64,000 nucleotides of DNA, from positions 10,786,087-10,850,086 of the forward strand of contig CM028931.1 of the NCBI GenBank assembly GCA_016801845.1. Reading direction: 5' to 3'. This stretch comes from Polydactylus sextarius. Its lineage: Eukaryota; Chordata; Actinopteri; Polynemidae. The notes below the pieces were generated by a model that worked only from the letters and a program-made list of their open reading frames with translations, searched no databases and was not told the DNA's origin. Position 1 is the stretch's first letter, and each line of letters opens with the position of its first letter. The position numbers and the translations under genes are program-made. Positions 35,397 to 46,895 of the stretch are shown here, piece after piece.

Positions 35397-36225
35397 TTCA
35401 AGAGATATTTTACGTTGGTTGAAGTAATATCCAGTTTGACCGTCTTTTGTTTTCACAACCAGATAGTTAACAATGAAAGTAAATGGGGCAGTCAGCCAAA
35501 CATATCTAAATTGTCATTTTTTAACCACTAATAAAGCTCAAAATATCACTTCACTTCAGCAGTAGCATGAATAGGGTCTTTTCATTACACCTGGTGATGA
35601 AGCGTGTTCCACATCAGCAGATTCATCATTTTTATTGCCCTTCACAGACACATCGGACTGTTGTTCAGGAAAATGATGAATCTGCTGATCTGGAACAACA
35701 AGATGTTGAGTAAGTCAAAAAGGATCAAAACTAACGACAACTTTATTGAAGCTTAACAGTCTTACTCTGTCCCAGCACAAACCAGATTCATTCATGTTTA
35801 GCTTCTTGTTTTTCTATTTTCTGTTCGCTGTTACATAAATAACAGATGTGTCAGATTCCTTCGATTAATATTAGTTTTTGTTCTTGTTGCACAGAATGGG
35901 AAAATGATGAATCTGCTGATGTGGAACATCCTTCATCACCAGTTGTTATAAACCAGACGTTGGGTAAGTCTTGTAAAACAGTGTTTTTAATAAACTCTGG
36001 GTTCACTTACTAAGTTATCAGTACTTCAGTTTATGTGTAGGGACCCTATTCATGCTACTGCTGAAGTGAAGTGATATTTTGAGCTTTATTAGTGGTTAAA
36101 AAATGACAATTTAGATGCGTTTGGCTGACTGCCCCATTTACTTTCATTGTTAACTATTTGGTTGTGAAAACAACAGACGGTCAAACTGGATATTACTTCA
36201 ACCAACGTTAAATATCTCTAGAGGT
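35397..36225 (+). mobile_element. fold-back repeat, copy D, three exon-like cassettes, one inverted
   Basis: Complete arms (about 35397-35578 and 35965-36225) with an interior of three cassettes. At 35588-35668 the cassette is in reverse orientation (reading QQSDVSVKGNKNDESADVEH). At 35669-35709 a forward partial one (ENDESADLEQQDVE) ends at a GTAAGT. At 35895-35963 a forward one has the acceptor GTTGCACAG and a GTAAGT donor; it is 69 nt, open in the WENDESADVEHPSS frame. The head-to-head junction near 35660-35670 suggests template switching or nested insertion. Confidence 0.78.
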
Positions 36226-37049
36226 GGAGTTTGACTGCGCAACTACTGTAAACGAGAGTTGTTGCTGACAAGATGATCAAGTTTGAACAGGAAGTAGCGT
36301 TAAAGTCTGTTTCTATGACGTCAAATAAGAATGTCACAATAAATCTAATAAAACTAAAACCTTAAACTTGTAAAGTGAAGCCATCAAAAGTCCCTGACTC
36401 GTCCCGTTCAGGTAGGCACACGCTGATCTGTGCTGACTCATGACTTCTAACCAGGACCGAGGGATGTTTTCACGTCCACTCACATGGTAACACACAGTCC
36501 CCAGAGACGTGATTACTTTAATCACCAGATGTGATTAATTCAGAGGAATTTACAGCAGCTCGTACAGGAGACGTGTCCCAGTAGACGAACGGTGAATAAA
36601 AAACCTTTGGAAGCTTTAATTTAACGGAGCAGTGTGGTGCGGCGCTGGTAAACAGCAGCGTTATATCTGACACATCAGATCAGATTGTGTAGACTTCAGC
36701 AGGCTCTTGTTTAGTCTTTGTTCCGCATTAGAGGCCCCAGATGGGACTTTTATCTCCTAGTGAATTTCTTAATCCTTCAAACATTCATCTCCTTCACGTG
36801 AAAACAGTTTTTTTTTTTTTTTTTCCCAAGTTGTACTCTTCCGCTTTCGCAACAAGATTCACTAAAAGTCTTGATTTTTTGAGTTGCGTCGTCTTAAAAC
36901 TGATCTGGGATCTTTTATGTGAAGCGTTCGCAACAGTATTCAGTGATTTCAGAGCTACTGATCACCTGATTTGATTTGGTATTGATTGATTTGGAGATAT
37001 TTCACTTTCACAACTATGACGGAGCATTAGGGCCAAAAATCTATGAGAA
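36226..37049. other. gene-free interval
   Basis: No supported gene. The portion 36620-36760 is unique and might be regulatory; a T run lies at about 36810-36825. Confidence 0.4.
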
Positions 37050-37415
37050 TACAGATGGAAATTTACGACTTTTATTCTTGTAAATTCAGAACTTTATTTT
37101 CGTAATTGTACGACTTTTAATCTCGTAAACGTACGACTTTTATTCTCATAAAATTACGACTTATTTTCATAAAATTGACAACTTTATTGTCGTAAATGTA
37201 CGACTTTTATTCGGGGTAGTATTTCCTACTTTTAATGTTGTAAATGTACAATTTTTAGTCTCGTAAAGTCATGACATTTTCTGGTAAATTTTACGACTTT
37301 TTCTCGTTAAATTACGTTCTTTAATCTCGCAAAGTTACAACTTTTATTCTCGTGAAATTCACAACTTTATTTTCGTAAATATACGACTTTTAATCTAGTA
37401 AATCTTAAATTTGAG
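37050..37415 (+). repeat. ACGACTTTTATTCTCGTAAA minisatellite, array 1
   Basis: About 15 imperfect units of roughly 20-24 bp built on ACGACTTTTATTCTCGTAAA. Related arrays lie at 44.7, 46.4 (inverted) and 53.8 kb (inverted). Confidence 0.88.
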
Positions 37416-39572
37416 GAAAAGTTTACAGATGTGGAAACCAACAACATCTTTTTAATGTTTGGGTAAAGACACAGAAGAACTGGAATAATCAAAAATAGGT
37501 TGATCAGCAAGAAAATGTGTCCAGACGTTCACGTTTCCTCTCGTGATTCTTTTACTCTATAACCTCCATGAAGTGGAGATTCTTGCTTCTCGGTGAAATA
37601 ACTGCTGATTTGGATTAAACTGTGGTCGACACGTGAAGTGAAAGTACTTCTCTTTATCACCAGATACTCGCTGCTTTTGTTGGAAACTCGCGCCGACGCT
37701 GAAGAAGAAATATGAAGCCGAGGGAGGAGGATGGACAGTAAATATCGCTTCGCTTCACTTCGCCGGGTCTCATCGACATCATCACACCGCAGACGCTTCT
37801 GGAAAACAGCTGCAGTGAAACTGATGAAGGTTTTGATCCGAGTTTATATAGTAAGAAGACGACGTTTTCGCCTACTATGAAAACATTGGCTCCAGCGGTC
37901 GATTTTACAGTGATATGCTAACGTGGAGTAGTCCGGATTAAAGATTTCCTGTTTTAATATAAACTCCACATCTCAAATATGATACGTAGTCGTACAAAAT
38001 CATCCAAATTACTGCAAAAACTACTCAGTAGCTCAGGTATTTCTATGTGCATAGTGAAACAGTGATTTTGTAACGTTTGTGTTTTAACTCAACACCACCA
38101 ATTTCAACGTTTCCCAAAAGCAAGAGCCACCATTTTTATTTTGGTTCCAGGTTAATTTCATTTCATGCTTCGTTTGTAGTCTCGTAGTCTGCATCGGTTT
38201 AAGGGTTGAAAAGCACTTCCCATCGCTCTTAACAGAAACAAGGACGTCGTGCTCTTACACAAGGACATGCAAAACTGTTAACTAGTGCCAAATTCAGAGC
38301 CCTAATCTGGTAAAATAGAAAGAAAGTTGAAAAGTTACAGTGTCCATCAATGAAAATAAACATCTCCATCCATCCACAGAAGCTAATTATCTTCATCGCT
38401 TCCCGCGTTTATCTCCGCGAGTTCTCCCTTATCACGGCCGATAAGAGCCGTCGTAAACAGACGAACACAAGTCGTTTGTGTCCGTGTGGAGGCATGTGAA
38501 TGACTCATACGCACACAAGTGTGCGCAGATGACAAAATGTGTGTGTGTGTGTGTGTGTGCGGCTGCACCTGCTTCCCCGAGAGGAAACATCTGCTGCAGA
38601 GTGTCAGCGGCCACCTGTCGGACGCCGTCCTCGCCGCCAGCGACCGGCCGACCTAACCACTGTCCACTGTCTGCACGAGCTCAAGCTGCCGCAGGACGAT
38701 CCTCGACCAGGGAGGACAGCTGTCTTTACTGGACCGTCCCTCCACCGCCGCCTGTCATCCGAGACACGGTCCATTCTCTTCTTCTCCTTCTCCTCAAATG
38801 AAAGCCGGCGTGTCCAATATGAAAGCGACAGGAAATCTTCTCTGCACGCTGGAAGTAACAGATAGACGGGGCTTGTTGCGCTCGATGGATGGTTTGGCAA
38901 CGCTTAAAGCAACTGTCCAAGTCTGAGACAAAACACAACACACTCGATAAGACCGGGACGATCTGGATCTGGACCGGATAGACGTGCAAAACCTCTTACA
39001 TCAGCTGTTGCTGATATCCAGCTTTAACCAAGCTAACGAGATAGCTTGTAGCTATTTTATCTTTAACAAAAGTTGGAACAAAACAAGTTAAACATAATAG
39101 TTTTAAGTAATCTGTTACATCCGTCTCTAAATTGTAATGTGTTAGGCGACATGACACCGGCTCATATATCAGTGCTATCGTTTTCTATTAGATGATGTTA
39201 GCGTGGCTAGGCTAGCTGATGCGATGCTAACTCGGAGACAGACGTTATCAGTTGGTCGGGTTTAGCTAAACAATGTCAAGACTCATTGCTGACTTTTCTT
39301 TCAGGAAACAAGGCAGGTGTTGCAACACGCGATACTGAAATGTAACTGATAACGTTAGCTGCCTAGCTCATATAGTAGTGTTATCTCTTTCTGTTAGCTG
39401 TAGCTGTTAGCCAGTACCTGGATTATGTTAGCTTAGCTAGGCTAGCCGACATCTTCAAGACACATTGGCAGCAAATTTTGACAGTTTTTTTCCTGTAGGA
39501 AAAAAGTGCGAAATAGAAGTAAAATTTAGCATTAGCCTTGTTAGCATAGGAGTAATTTGACCTCAGGATCAA
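37416..39572. other. gene-free interval with possible regulatory block
   Basis: No supported gene. 38390-38900 is unique and GC-richer. It carries an inverted pair of GATA words (CTTATC at 38428-38433, GATAAG at 38440-38445) and a GT run at 38538-38559. From 39000 the text has repeated CTAGGCTAGC words belonging to the flank of the next fold-back copy. Confidence 0.45.
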
Positions 39573-39985
39573 TTTCACCATGAATATGAGTCAAACTCTC
39601 CCTCCAGAGATATTTTACGTTGGTTGAAGTAATATTGAGTTTGACCGTCTTTTGTTTTCACAACCAAATAGTTAACAATGAAAGTAAATGGGGCAGTCAG
39701 ACAAACGTATCTAAATTGTCATTTTTTAACCACTAATAAAGCTCAAAATATCACTTCACTTCAGCAGTAGCATGAATAGGGTCCCTACACATAAACTGAA
39801 GTACTGATAACTTAGTAAGTGAACCCAGAGTTTATTAAAAACACTGTTTTACAAGACTTACCCAACATCTGGTTTTATAACAACTGCTGATGAAGGTTGT
39901 TCCACATCAGCAGATTCATCATTTTCCTGAACGAAGAAAAATGACGAATCTGCTGATGAGGAACATTCTTTATTTTGTTCCATAC
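39573..39985 (-). mobile_element. fold-back repeat, copy E (inverted, one arm)
   Basis: Opposite orientation to copies A-D, with the outer end TTTCACCATGAATATGAG. It has one complete arm, then the GTAAGT donor (as ACTTAC) and the cassette in reverse (about 39864-39930). A partial forward cassette (about 39942-39975, KNDESADEEH) follows and the second arm is missing. Flanking CTAGGCTAGCCGAC segments match the flank of copy C. Confidence 0.72.
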
Positions 39986-41180
39986 ACTTTTCGGTTATAG
40001 ACTATCAGGGCTGTTAATGTTAGCGGGTTAGCTCATATATTAGCGTTATTGTTTTTTTTTTTGTTGTTGTTAGCTGCTAGCCAGTACCTGAATGATGTTA
40101 GCTTGCTAGGCTAGCCGACAAGATGCTAACTCGACATCTTCAAGATGCATCTGCACCAAATTCTGACTTTTCCTCTTAGTAAACAAGTAAAAACTAGCGT
40201 TAGCGTTGTTGCTCATCGTGTATCCTTTAAACATTGGCTACGGACGATTCAGTTGGACTCGTCTGTTGCGTTTCGTTTGGTCGTCGGTGATGAGATTTTT
40301 TCGCTCACTCGTCACTTCGCAAGATCTTTTGTTTACTGGAACCGAGGCTTCGTATGTAAATGACGGGTTTTTGCCGAAACTTGTTCTCAAACCGCAGCGG
40401 CTTCTCCAGCTGTGGAGTTAAAAAAAAAAAAAAAACAACTGATGTTGACAGTGGGATTAAAATGTGGGATTTGTTCTCACCGCATTAACCTCAAAGCTTG
40501 TAAATAAAAAAGAAAAGAAAACGAGCAACTCACAGGTGGCGTCTAGCACCGCTTCTCAAAACATAACTGCATATAATCAATTATAGCTTTTTGCTAAACT
40601 TATACCTCATGTTTTCTAACTAAGATGTTTTTTTTGTTTAATTAATCCTTTTTGGTGTTCAGGAAGAGCTTTGGATCGAGATAAATTAATCAATTTATTG
40701 ATTATAATTGATCTTTTGAGATTATTTGGAAGGGATTGGGAATTTTTTAGGTTTATGAGTTTAGAAAATGTCTGAAAAGTCTTTAAAAAACATGAAAATA
40801 TTCCAGTTTTTATCTGAGACTTTGACTTCCTTCACTTCCACTTGTTCATGTCACGGTGCAGTTCCCGTGTCTGTCGGTAGAGGGCGCTGGCGGCCGTGTT
40901 TGCGCTTCTCTCAGGTGAATAAGAAGCAGACGATGCAGCGGACTCCTTATATCCACATATATTCTCATATTCACACCCTGATCTTTTTGTTTTTAATTTA
41001 ATAGTTTTAATAATCCACATCACAGTTGCATTTAAAAACAATATATTTATTTTACTTTATTCAAACCAAGTGGTTTTAATTTGAAAAGACTGATTGTAAA
41101 TGGAGATGACGTCAGGTGATCTGAGTGTAGTAAAAGTACAAATATCAGCTCCTGTTTGCGTAAACTTCAATAATAAATCC
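39986..41180. other. interval upstream of jag2
   Basis: No supported gene. Copy-E flank sequence to about 40210, an A run near 40420-40436, then AT-richer unique sequence up to the promoter. Confidence 0.45.
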
Positions 41181-41654
41181 ATCAGTCGTCTTCGCTCCGC
41201 CTCCGTCTCCTCTGATTGGCTCCTGGTAGAGACCGTGCCGCCCAGCTCGGCCTCTGATTGGTCCTTTTCTCCGTCCGTCCTCGAGGAGGGAGGGAGGGGT
41301 TGGTGGGGGGAGCAACCCCTGCAGCTCTGAGCCGCAGAGGACGCGGCGCTGCTCGGTGTCTGTGCCGTTTCAGTGCGTCGAGGCGGCGGAGGGAAGTGGA
41401 GTTCGCGCGTCTTGTTCTTGTGCGTGGACCAAACAGCAGCAGCGGAGGTGGTGGAGGTGCTGGTGGCGGTTGTGCGCTTTTTTTTTACCTCCTCCAGAGC
41501 CGCAGGCATCCCGGGGAGCAGCCTCACCGTCCGTGCGCACCTCGGAGGATACTCTTCTTTATTATTATTAGTATTAGTCGTATTTTTGACCTGATTGAGA
41601 CAAACAATATTTTGCATTTTCCCTCATGTTAACCGACACCGAGCAGCCGGAGAC
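41181..41654 (+). promoter_or_regulatory. jag2: jag2 promoter region and 5' UTR
   Basis: GC- and CpG-rich stretch directly before the jag2 start codon. Two inverted CCAAT boxes (TCTGATTGGC) occur with ATTGG at 41215-41219 and 41257-41261, 42 bp apart, a typical arrangement in CpG-island promoters. No TATA box was seen. The transcription start is not determined, and much of 41300-41654 is probably 5' UTR. Confidence 0.6.
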
Positions 41655-41723
41655 ATGTGGAATAATTTGGGGAAAGTGCAGCGCTTCTCACTAGTGTGTC
41701 TTCTCCTGACGCTGCGGGCGGAG
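41655..41723 (+). CDS. jag2: Jagged-2, exon 1 (signal peptide)
   Basis: Encodes residues 1-23, MWNNLGKVQRFSLVCLLLTL then RAE: a positively charged start and a hydrophobic core, a secretion signal. The exon ends GAG before GTGAGA at 41724, in phase 0, as in vertebrate Jagged genes, where the first intron falls at the end of the signal peptide. The next exon starts at 42313 after a 589-bp intron ending in a long pyrimidine tract. The start ATG is the first one joined in frame to this signal sequence. Confidence 0.92.
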
Positions 41724-42312
41724 GTGAGAACTTTATTCCATCCATCCATCCACCTCACAAGGAAGATTTTTATTTAAAATCTTTTAATTTCACGGCTTCA
41801 TGCTTGAAGTTGCGTGATTGTTCTCTCTTTTCTTTTTTTTCTTTTGGAGACGCTTGAATTCCAGCCTTAATTGAATTGCCTGCGCTTTAGTTTGAATCAT
41901 GTGATTTAATTTATTTTGCTAAATTTGCGTTTCCTCTTCAACTTTACAAGCAAATACAATTAAACAAAAAACTATACCAACACTTATAATTTAGTAAATA
42001 AATCCTTAAAAGTTTTATCACCAAGACTCGTTTAACGCGTCTTTACGCATCGTTTATTTCGCATCGTTTATTTTTTAAAAGCTTCAATCTGTTTAATAAG
42101 TTTGTGAAACTACAACTAAATCTTTTAATATGAAACTCTAAACAGTCGAGGTGTCTCCTCGTGTGCGCCGCTGCAGCCTGATATTTGCGCACTGAGCTGA
42201 ATTGGAGCAGCAGGTCGCGTTATCCAAACTGTGCCAAACTGTACAGCCAGTGTGTCCGGTGTTTCCAGCCTCTCTCACGGCCTCTCTTATCCCCTCCCTC
42301 CCCCCTCTCCAG

Positions 42313-42636
42313 GTGACTCGGTGCACCGGTTACTTCGAGCTGCAGCTGGTGTCGGTGGATAACCCCAGAGGTCAACTCCTCAACGGAGACTGCTGCGACG
42401 CGGAGAAGAGCGCGGCGGAGGGTCACTGCGGCGCGGACGAGTGCGACACCTACTTCAGAGTGTGTTTAAAGGAATTCCAAACGGAGGTCACGACCACGGG
42501 ATTGTGCATCTACGGCTCGGAAACTACTAAAGTTATCGGTGGGAATACTTTTCACTTCAAGAGCGGCCAGAAGTCCGGACAGAACCGGAACGGCGAGTCC
42601 GGGAAGATCATCATCCCGTTCCAGTTCGCATGGCCG
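42313..42636 (+). CDS. jag2: Jagged-2, exon 2 (MNNL / Notch-ligand N-terminal domain)
   Basis: A 108-codon exon in phase 0 on both sides (acceptor CCCTCTCCAG, donor GTAAGT at 42637). It encodes the MNNL domain, the C2-like module of Notch ligands that contacts Notch EGF repeats and membranes. Visible hallmarks are GYFELQL (29-35), the cysteines C50, C51, C62, C67, C74 and C88, DECDTYFRVCLKE (65-77), IGGNTF (98-103) and IPFQFAWP at the end. GYFELQL and IPFQFAWP fit JAG2 better than JAG1 (which has FELEI and FSFAWP, from memory of the family). The protein is a single-pass membrane ligand on the signal-sending cell. Which teleost paralogue (jag2a or jag2b) cannot be told from this fragment. Confidence 0.95.
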
Positions 42637-43190
42637 GTAAGTGGTACTCATCATCATCATCATCATCATGTGGCTGGAGGTTTATATTGTGTGAAATATT
42701 CAAAACATTCACCTGGAGAGAAATGATTTTAAAAAGAGTAGGAGTTGGATGTTGTGGTGATGGATCAGATGGATTTGGCTTCTTGTTGCGCATTTTTTTC
42801 CTCTTTGAGTCTGAACATCTGCGTGCTGCTCATTTTTTCACTTTTTTTTAATTCTTGGGAATGTTTCTACATCATCCAGGTTAAAAAAAACAAAACAGAA
42901 CAGGACAAGTCAAGTGCGTGTCTCCTCTCTCTCTCTTTCTTTCTGAGCGCGCATGACGCACTGGCCGCTGTGCTTCAGTTGCGTCTGGGTTTGATGATTT
43001 ACCAAACAAGCTGCTGTTTGTGCGGCTTCAGTTACAGTGTGTGGACATGAGGAGGTGGAGGGAGGAAAGGAGGGGGTGAGTGTTGATTAAGAAGTGGCAG
43101 GTAACTTATTATCTAATCTAAACAGAAAAAAAAAAAAAAGCGAGCAGCCAATCAAAAACGGCGCGTCTGGCTCCTTATTTGGAGACGCAG

Positions 43191-43198
43191 CGTGGGAA
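43191..43198 (+). promoter_or_regulatory. RBPJ/CSL-type consensus word in jag2 intron 2
   Basis: CGTGGGAA, the high-affinity binding word of the Notch effector RBPJ, 555 bp after exon 2 in a unique stretch with a nearby CCAAT word (CAGCCAATCA at about 43145). A single 8-mer can occur by chance about twice in a window of this size. Confidence 0.3.
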
Positions 43199-44729
43199 AC
43201 AGGAACAGCTCTGGCAATCAAGAGAAAAAAACACCCACTGATCTGTATCAGAGGAGAGGAGGGTTAATGGGCTGAGTGAAGTCCTGTCACAGGTTTGATT
43301 CCCACATCAGCTGAGCGACCTGTCAAAATAAAAGCCTTCAGTCAGCGTGAGTCAGACAAATCAGTCACAACTGGTTCTTATCGAGTCATTAACGACACTT
43401 GAGATGATCAGTTATAAGTCAGAATGCACCAATGTACACATTAGGAAAATAAGATTATGATATTTTCTTCACAAAAGTGAGATTTCGACACGTTTTCTGA
43501 CAAACAGTTCAGTCACTTTTAGATCCACGAAGACGTCGACGTCGTCGCTCATGTCAGGACACACATATCGCACACGTCGGGACGCTTTTGTGTGCGCCGT
43601 CGGCTGCGTGACCTCTCCATTCATCACTCCCCATGGTCAGCTGTCAGCGCAGGGGAAGATGGAAGTAGTAAGTTGGGGGCCCCCGCAGGCGGATTCGGTT
43701 TCCACTAAGTTGCGTGTGTGTGTGTGTGTGTTTGTGTGAGACACAGGCGCTTTGGATATCGGTGTCACCAGCTACTCAAACAAGTGAAGATCCTCTGGTC
43801 AATCTGGGCCGGGGGATGCCTTTACCTCGCCGCCTCTCAGGTTCACTCTCTGTCCGTTATTGGGTCATTGTCTCAACTTGGCGTTGGAGGGAGGGGGGGG
43901 CAGTATTTTCCACTATCTGCCCCGTGAGAGGAGGAGGAGGAGGGTATCAGTGTATCAGCAAATTCTTCAAGGTTGAAACGCTTTAAAAAATGTCACTTTG
44001 TTGTATTTTATTTTCTAAAATTACTCCTCCAGACATCTGGTAAAGTTTTCGCCGCTCCTTTTTTTTGCGTCACAGTTTGACAAGTTTCTTAAATCAGGGA
44101 GGCTTTTATTTTGTAGGATAAAACAAAACAAAACAAAAAAAGATGAACAAGTGACAGGTTAAATTTCGTCTCGTGCGGCGCCCTCTTGTGGACGCCGAGT
44201 CCGCAAAAAAAAACAGTTTAAAAAAAAGACGGAAACAACGTGTCAACGATGTGAAATCACCGTCAGACAAAACACCGGACGTGAGACTTGTTCAGTCATT
44301 AATGTTTGTTTTTATAGTTTATCTGTCATATTTCCTGCCGCCACTAGGGGGAGCTAGTTCACAAACATCTCTGGATTATTAAAACGTTAAAATGTTGACG
44401 GAACTGATTCAGTGGAGCATATTTTAGTTTCAAAGTCATCGTTTTTTTTTTTTTTTTTTTTCATCAGCGTCAGTTTTGGTCCGTTTTTCCTCCTCATCTC
44501 GTTTGTTTCCACGGCGATGAAACGTGTGTTTACAAAACGACAAAAAAGCAGGAAAATAAACAACGTCTGAATCAACGAATCTCATTAAATCAACTTTCAC
44601 GTTTGAATCCTGTTTTGTTTGATCATCGGTCGATTTAAAAAATAAATAAATAAATAAATAAAAAATAAATACGAGTATTTGGGGCATAATTTGGCAATTT
44701 CAAGAATAAAGTGGTAAAATTTCTCAAAA

Positions 44730-45255
44730 TATTATGACTTTAATTCACGTAAAAGTACGACTTTTATTCTTTTTTTTTCTTTTTTTTAAAGACTTTTTTC
44801 GGGAAATATTCCAACTTTTATTCCCATACATTTTATGTCTTTTTTCTTCTGGAAATATTACGACTTTTTTTCAAAATATTATGACTTTTATTGTCGTAAA
44901 AATCCGACTTTATGCGGGAAATATTTTAACTTTTATTCTTGAAATATCATGAGTATTTATTCTCACAAATATTCTGACTTTAATCTCAAAATATTAAGAT
45001 TTTTCTTCTTTTTAAAATCTGACTTTATTCTAGAAATATTTTGACTTTTAAAAAAAAAATAAAAGTTTTTATTCTTGTAAAAAAATGACCTTTATTCTCA
45101 AAATATTACAACTTTTATTCTCATGAATATTATGACTTCAATGTCAAAATATTACGATTTTTCTTCTCGTAAACATCCAATTTTTATTCCAGCTTTTATT
45201 TTCGTAAATTTGGAACTTTTATTCTCTTAAAACAACTTTATTCTCCTAATATGTC
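44730..45255 (+). repeat. ACGACTTTTATTCTCGTAAA minisatellite, array 2
   Basis: About 20-25 decayed units of the type TATTACGACTTTTATTCTC. Same orientation as the array at 37.05 kb and opposite to the array at 46.39 kb. Confidence 0.85.
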
Positions 45256-45774
45256 GCTGTAATAAACACGTAAACCGTCGTGTCTGATGTCAGATCTCCT
45301 CTCAGACCATAAGTTTTCTCGACTCCATCACATCCAGCTGTCGACCCGCGTCAACGAGTCTTAACGTCGGTAACGCTGACGCTACGAGACGTTCCCTCCT
45401 CACGTCTCTAACTAATCAAGCGTAAAAGCTTCGCCAAACCGAAGAAGAAGAGGAAAAGCGCCAAAGACGCACTCGACGAAATGAAGCCGACGAGCCAACG
45501 AGCGTCGGTGACGACACCGAGAGGAAAAACAACCCGAAGACGAGGACGAATCCTCCTGATGTTACACTCTCCGTGCCTGTTTCACTAATGCTAGTTTACT
45601 AAAACATTTATTCTAGGAGCAGAGAGGTGAGGAGGTCTCTAAACAACAGCTGGTTCACCTCTGTCCTCTCAGCTCTGCCACTGTGAAAAAAAGAAACTGA
45701 AGGAGTACGAACCCTCGATCCTTGATTTGCTCTCTCGGAGGGGTGAGGGGAGGACAGCAGCTAAAAATACCCCA

Positions 45775-45850
45775 TAAGGAGAGAAGAGGAGGGAGGGAGA
45801 TGAGGAGAGGGTTTGGGTGAGAAGGAGAGAGAGAAGAAGAAGAAGTGAAC
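45775..45850 (+). repeat. purine tract
   Basis: Around 75 bases almost all A/G (GAGAAGAGGAGGGAGGGAGA and following), able in principle to form triplex DNA. Confidence 0.7.
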
Positions 45851-46389
45851 GCTTGTTTTTGCTCGAGTCACTAGTACGAACTAAAAAAGAAAAAGAAAAA
45901 AAAGGCGACATCCGAAGTGTCTGCGGACTAAAAATACACCTCCCTCGTGACAGAAAACTCACAAGGAAGCTGAGTTTCCTCCCTCTTTCCTCCCCCACCC
46001 CAATCATCCCTCTGCCCCCCACCCTCCTCTTCCTCTCTCACCCCTTTTCATGAAAAAAGATGTCACTGAAGACCCAAACAGCCAGAGGGGGGGAGAGCAT
46101 GAAGGGGAAATGATCGGCAGAGGAGAAGCCAGAACAATGTCCTTCTTTTCTTTTCTTTTCTTTTCTTTTTTCTTTTTTTTTCTCGGAGAAGCTAATTCAT
46201 GTCAGGACCAGTGGCCCAGATACAGAGTCCGAGCGAAGGAGGAGTCCACTTTAACAGCACCAGAGGCTACAGGACACAAAACGCTGTCTGTTGACACGAC
46301 ACGACTCGAGCGGCGCTTTGATCTGACGCCTCGGAAAAGTCTGACCACCAGGGACACGATGGGGACAAAGAATCATCACATGTCCAGAA

Positions 46390-46895
46390 TAAAGTCGTAG
46401 TTTCACAGGAATTAAGTCATAATGTTTCCAGAAAAAAGTCCTGCTGTTTTTCAGAATAAAAGTACATTTTTTTTGTAAAATTTATGGAATTAAAGTCCAA
46501 ATATTTCCAGAATATTTACGAGAAAAAAAGTCGTAATAATTCCAGAAGAAAAATCGCAATATTTATAAGAATAAAGTCGGAATATTTCCACAATAAAAAC
46601 AAAAATATTTCCACAATAAAAGTTGTGATATTTCTACAATAAAAGTCATAAATTTTCCAGAAAAAAGTAGAAATTTATACAGATAAAAGTTGGAATTTTT
46701 CCAGAATAAAAGTTGTGATATTTCTACAATAAAATTCATAAATTTATAAGAAAAAAGTTGTAATATTTCCACAATAAAAGTTGCAATATTCCAATAATAA
46801 AAGTTGGAATATTTTCAGAATAAAAATCATAAGTCAAAATTATTAATTTCAAAGAATAAAAGTCGTAAATTTAGGAGAATAAAGTTGTAATTTCA
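46390..46895 (-). repeat. ACGACTTTTATTCTCGTAAA minisatellite, array 3 (inverted)
   Basis: Units read AGAATAAAAGTCGTAATATT on the plus strand, the reverse complement of array 2, from which it is separated by about 1.1 kb. The pair can form a large imperfect hairpin. Confidence 0.85.

Noticed and set aside
41057..41617. 186-codon open frame on the minus strand over the jag2 promoter
   Set aside because: It is antisense to the GC-rich promoter and 5' UTR. Its open state follows from composition (Pro/Thr/Arg-rich, no domain).
42637..42726. Continuation of the jag2 exon 2 frame into a histidine run (CAT repeat at about 42649-42669)
   Set aside because: It lies after a consensus GTAAGT donor at a conserved exon end, so it is intron with a trinucleotide repeat.
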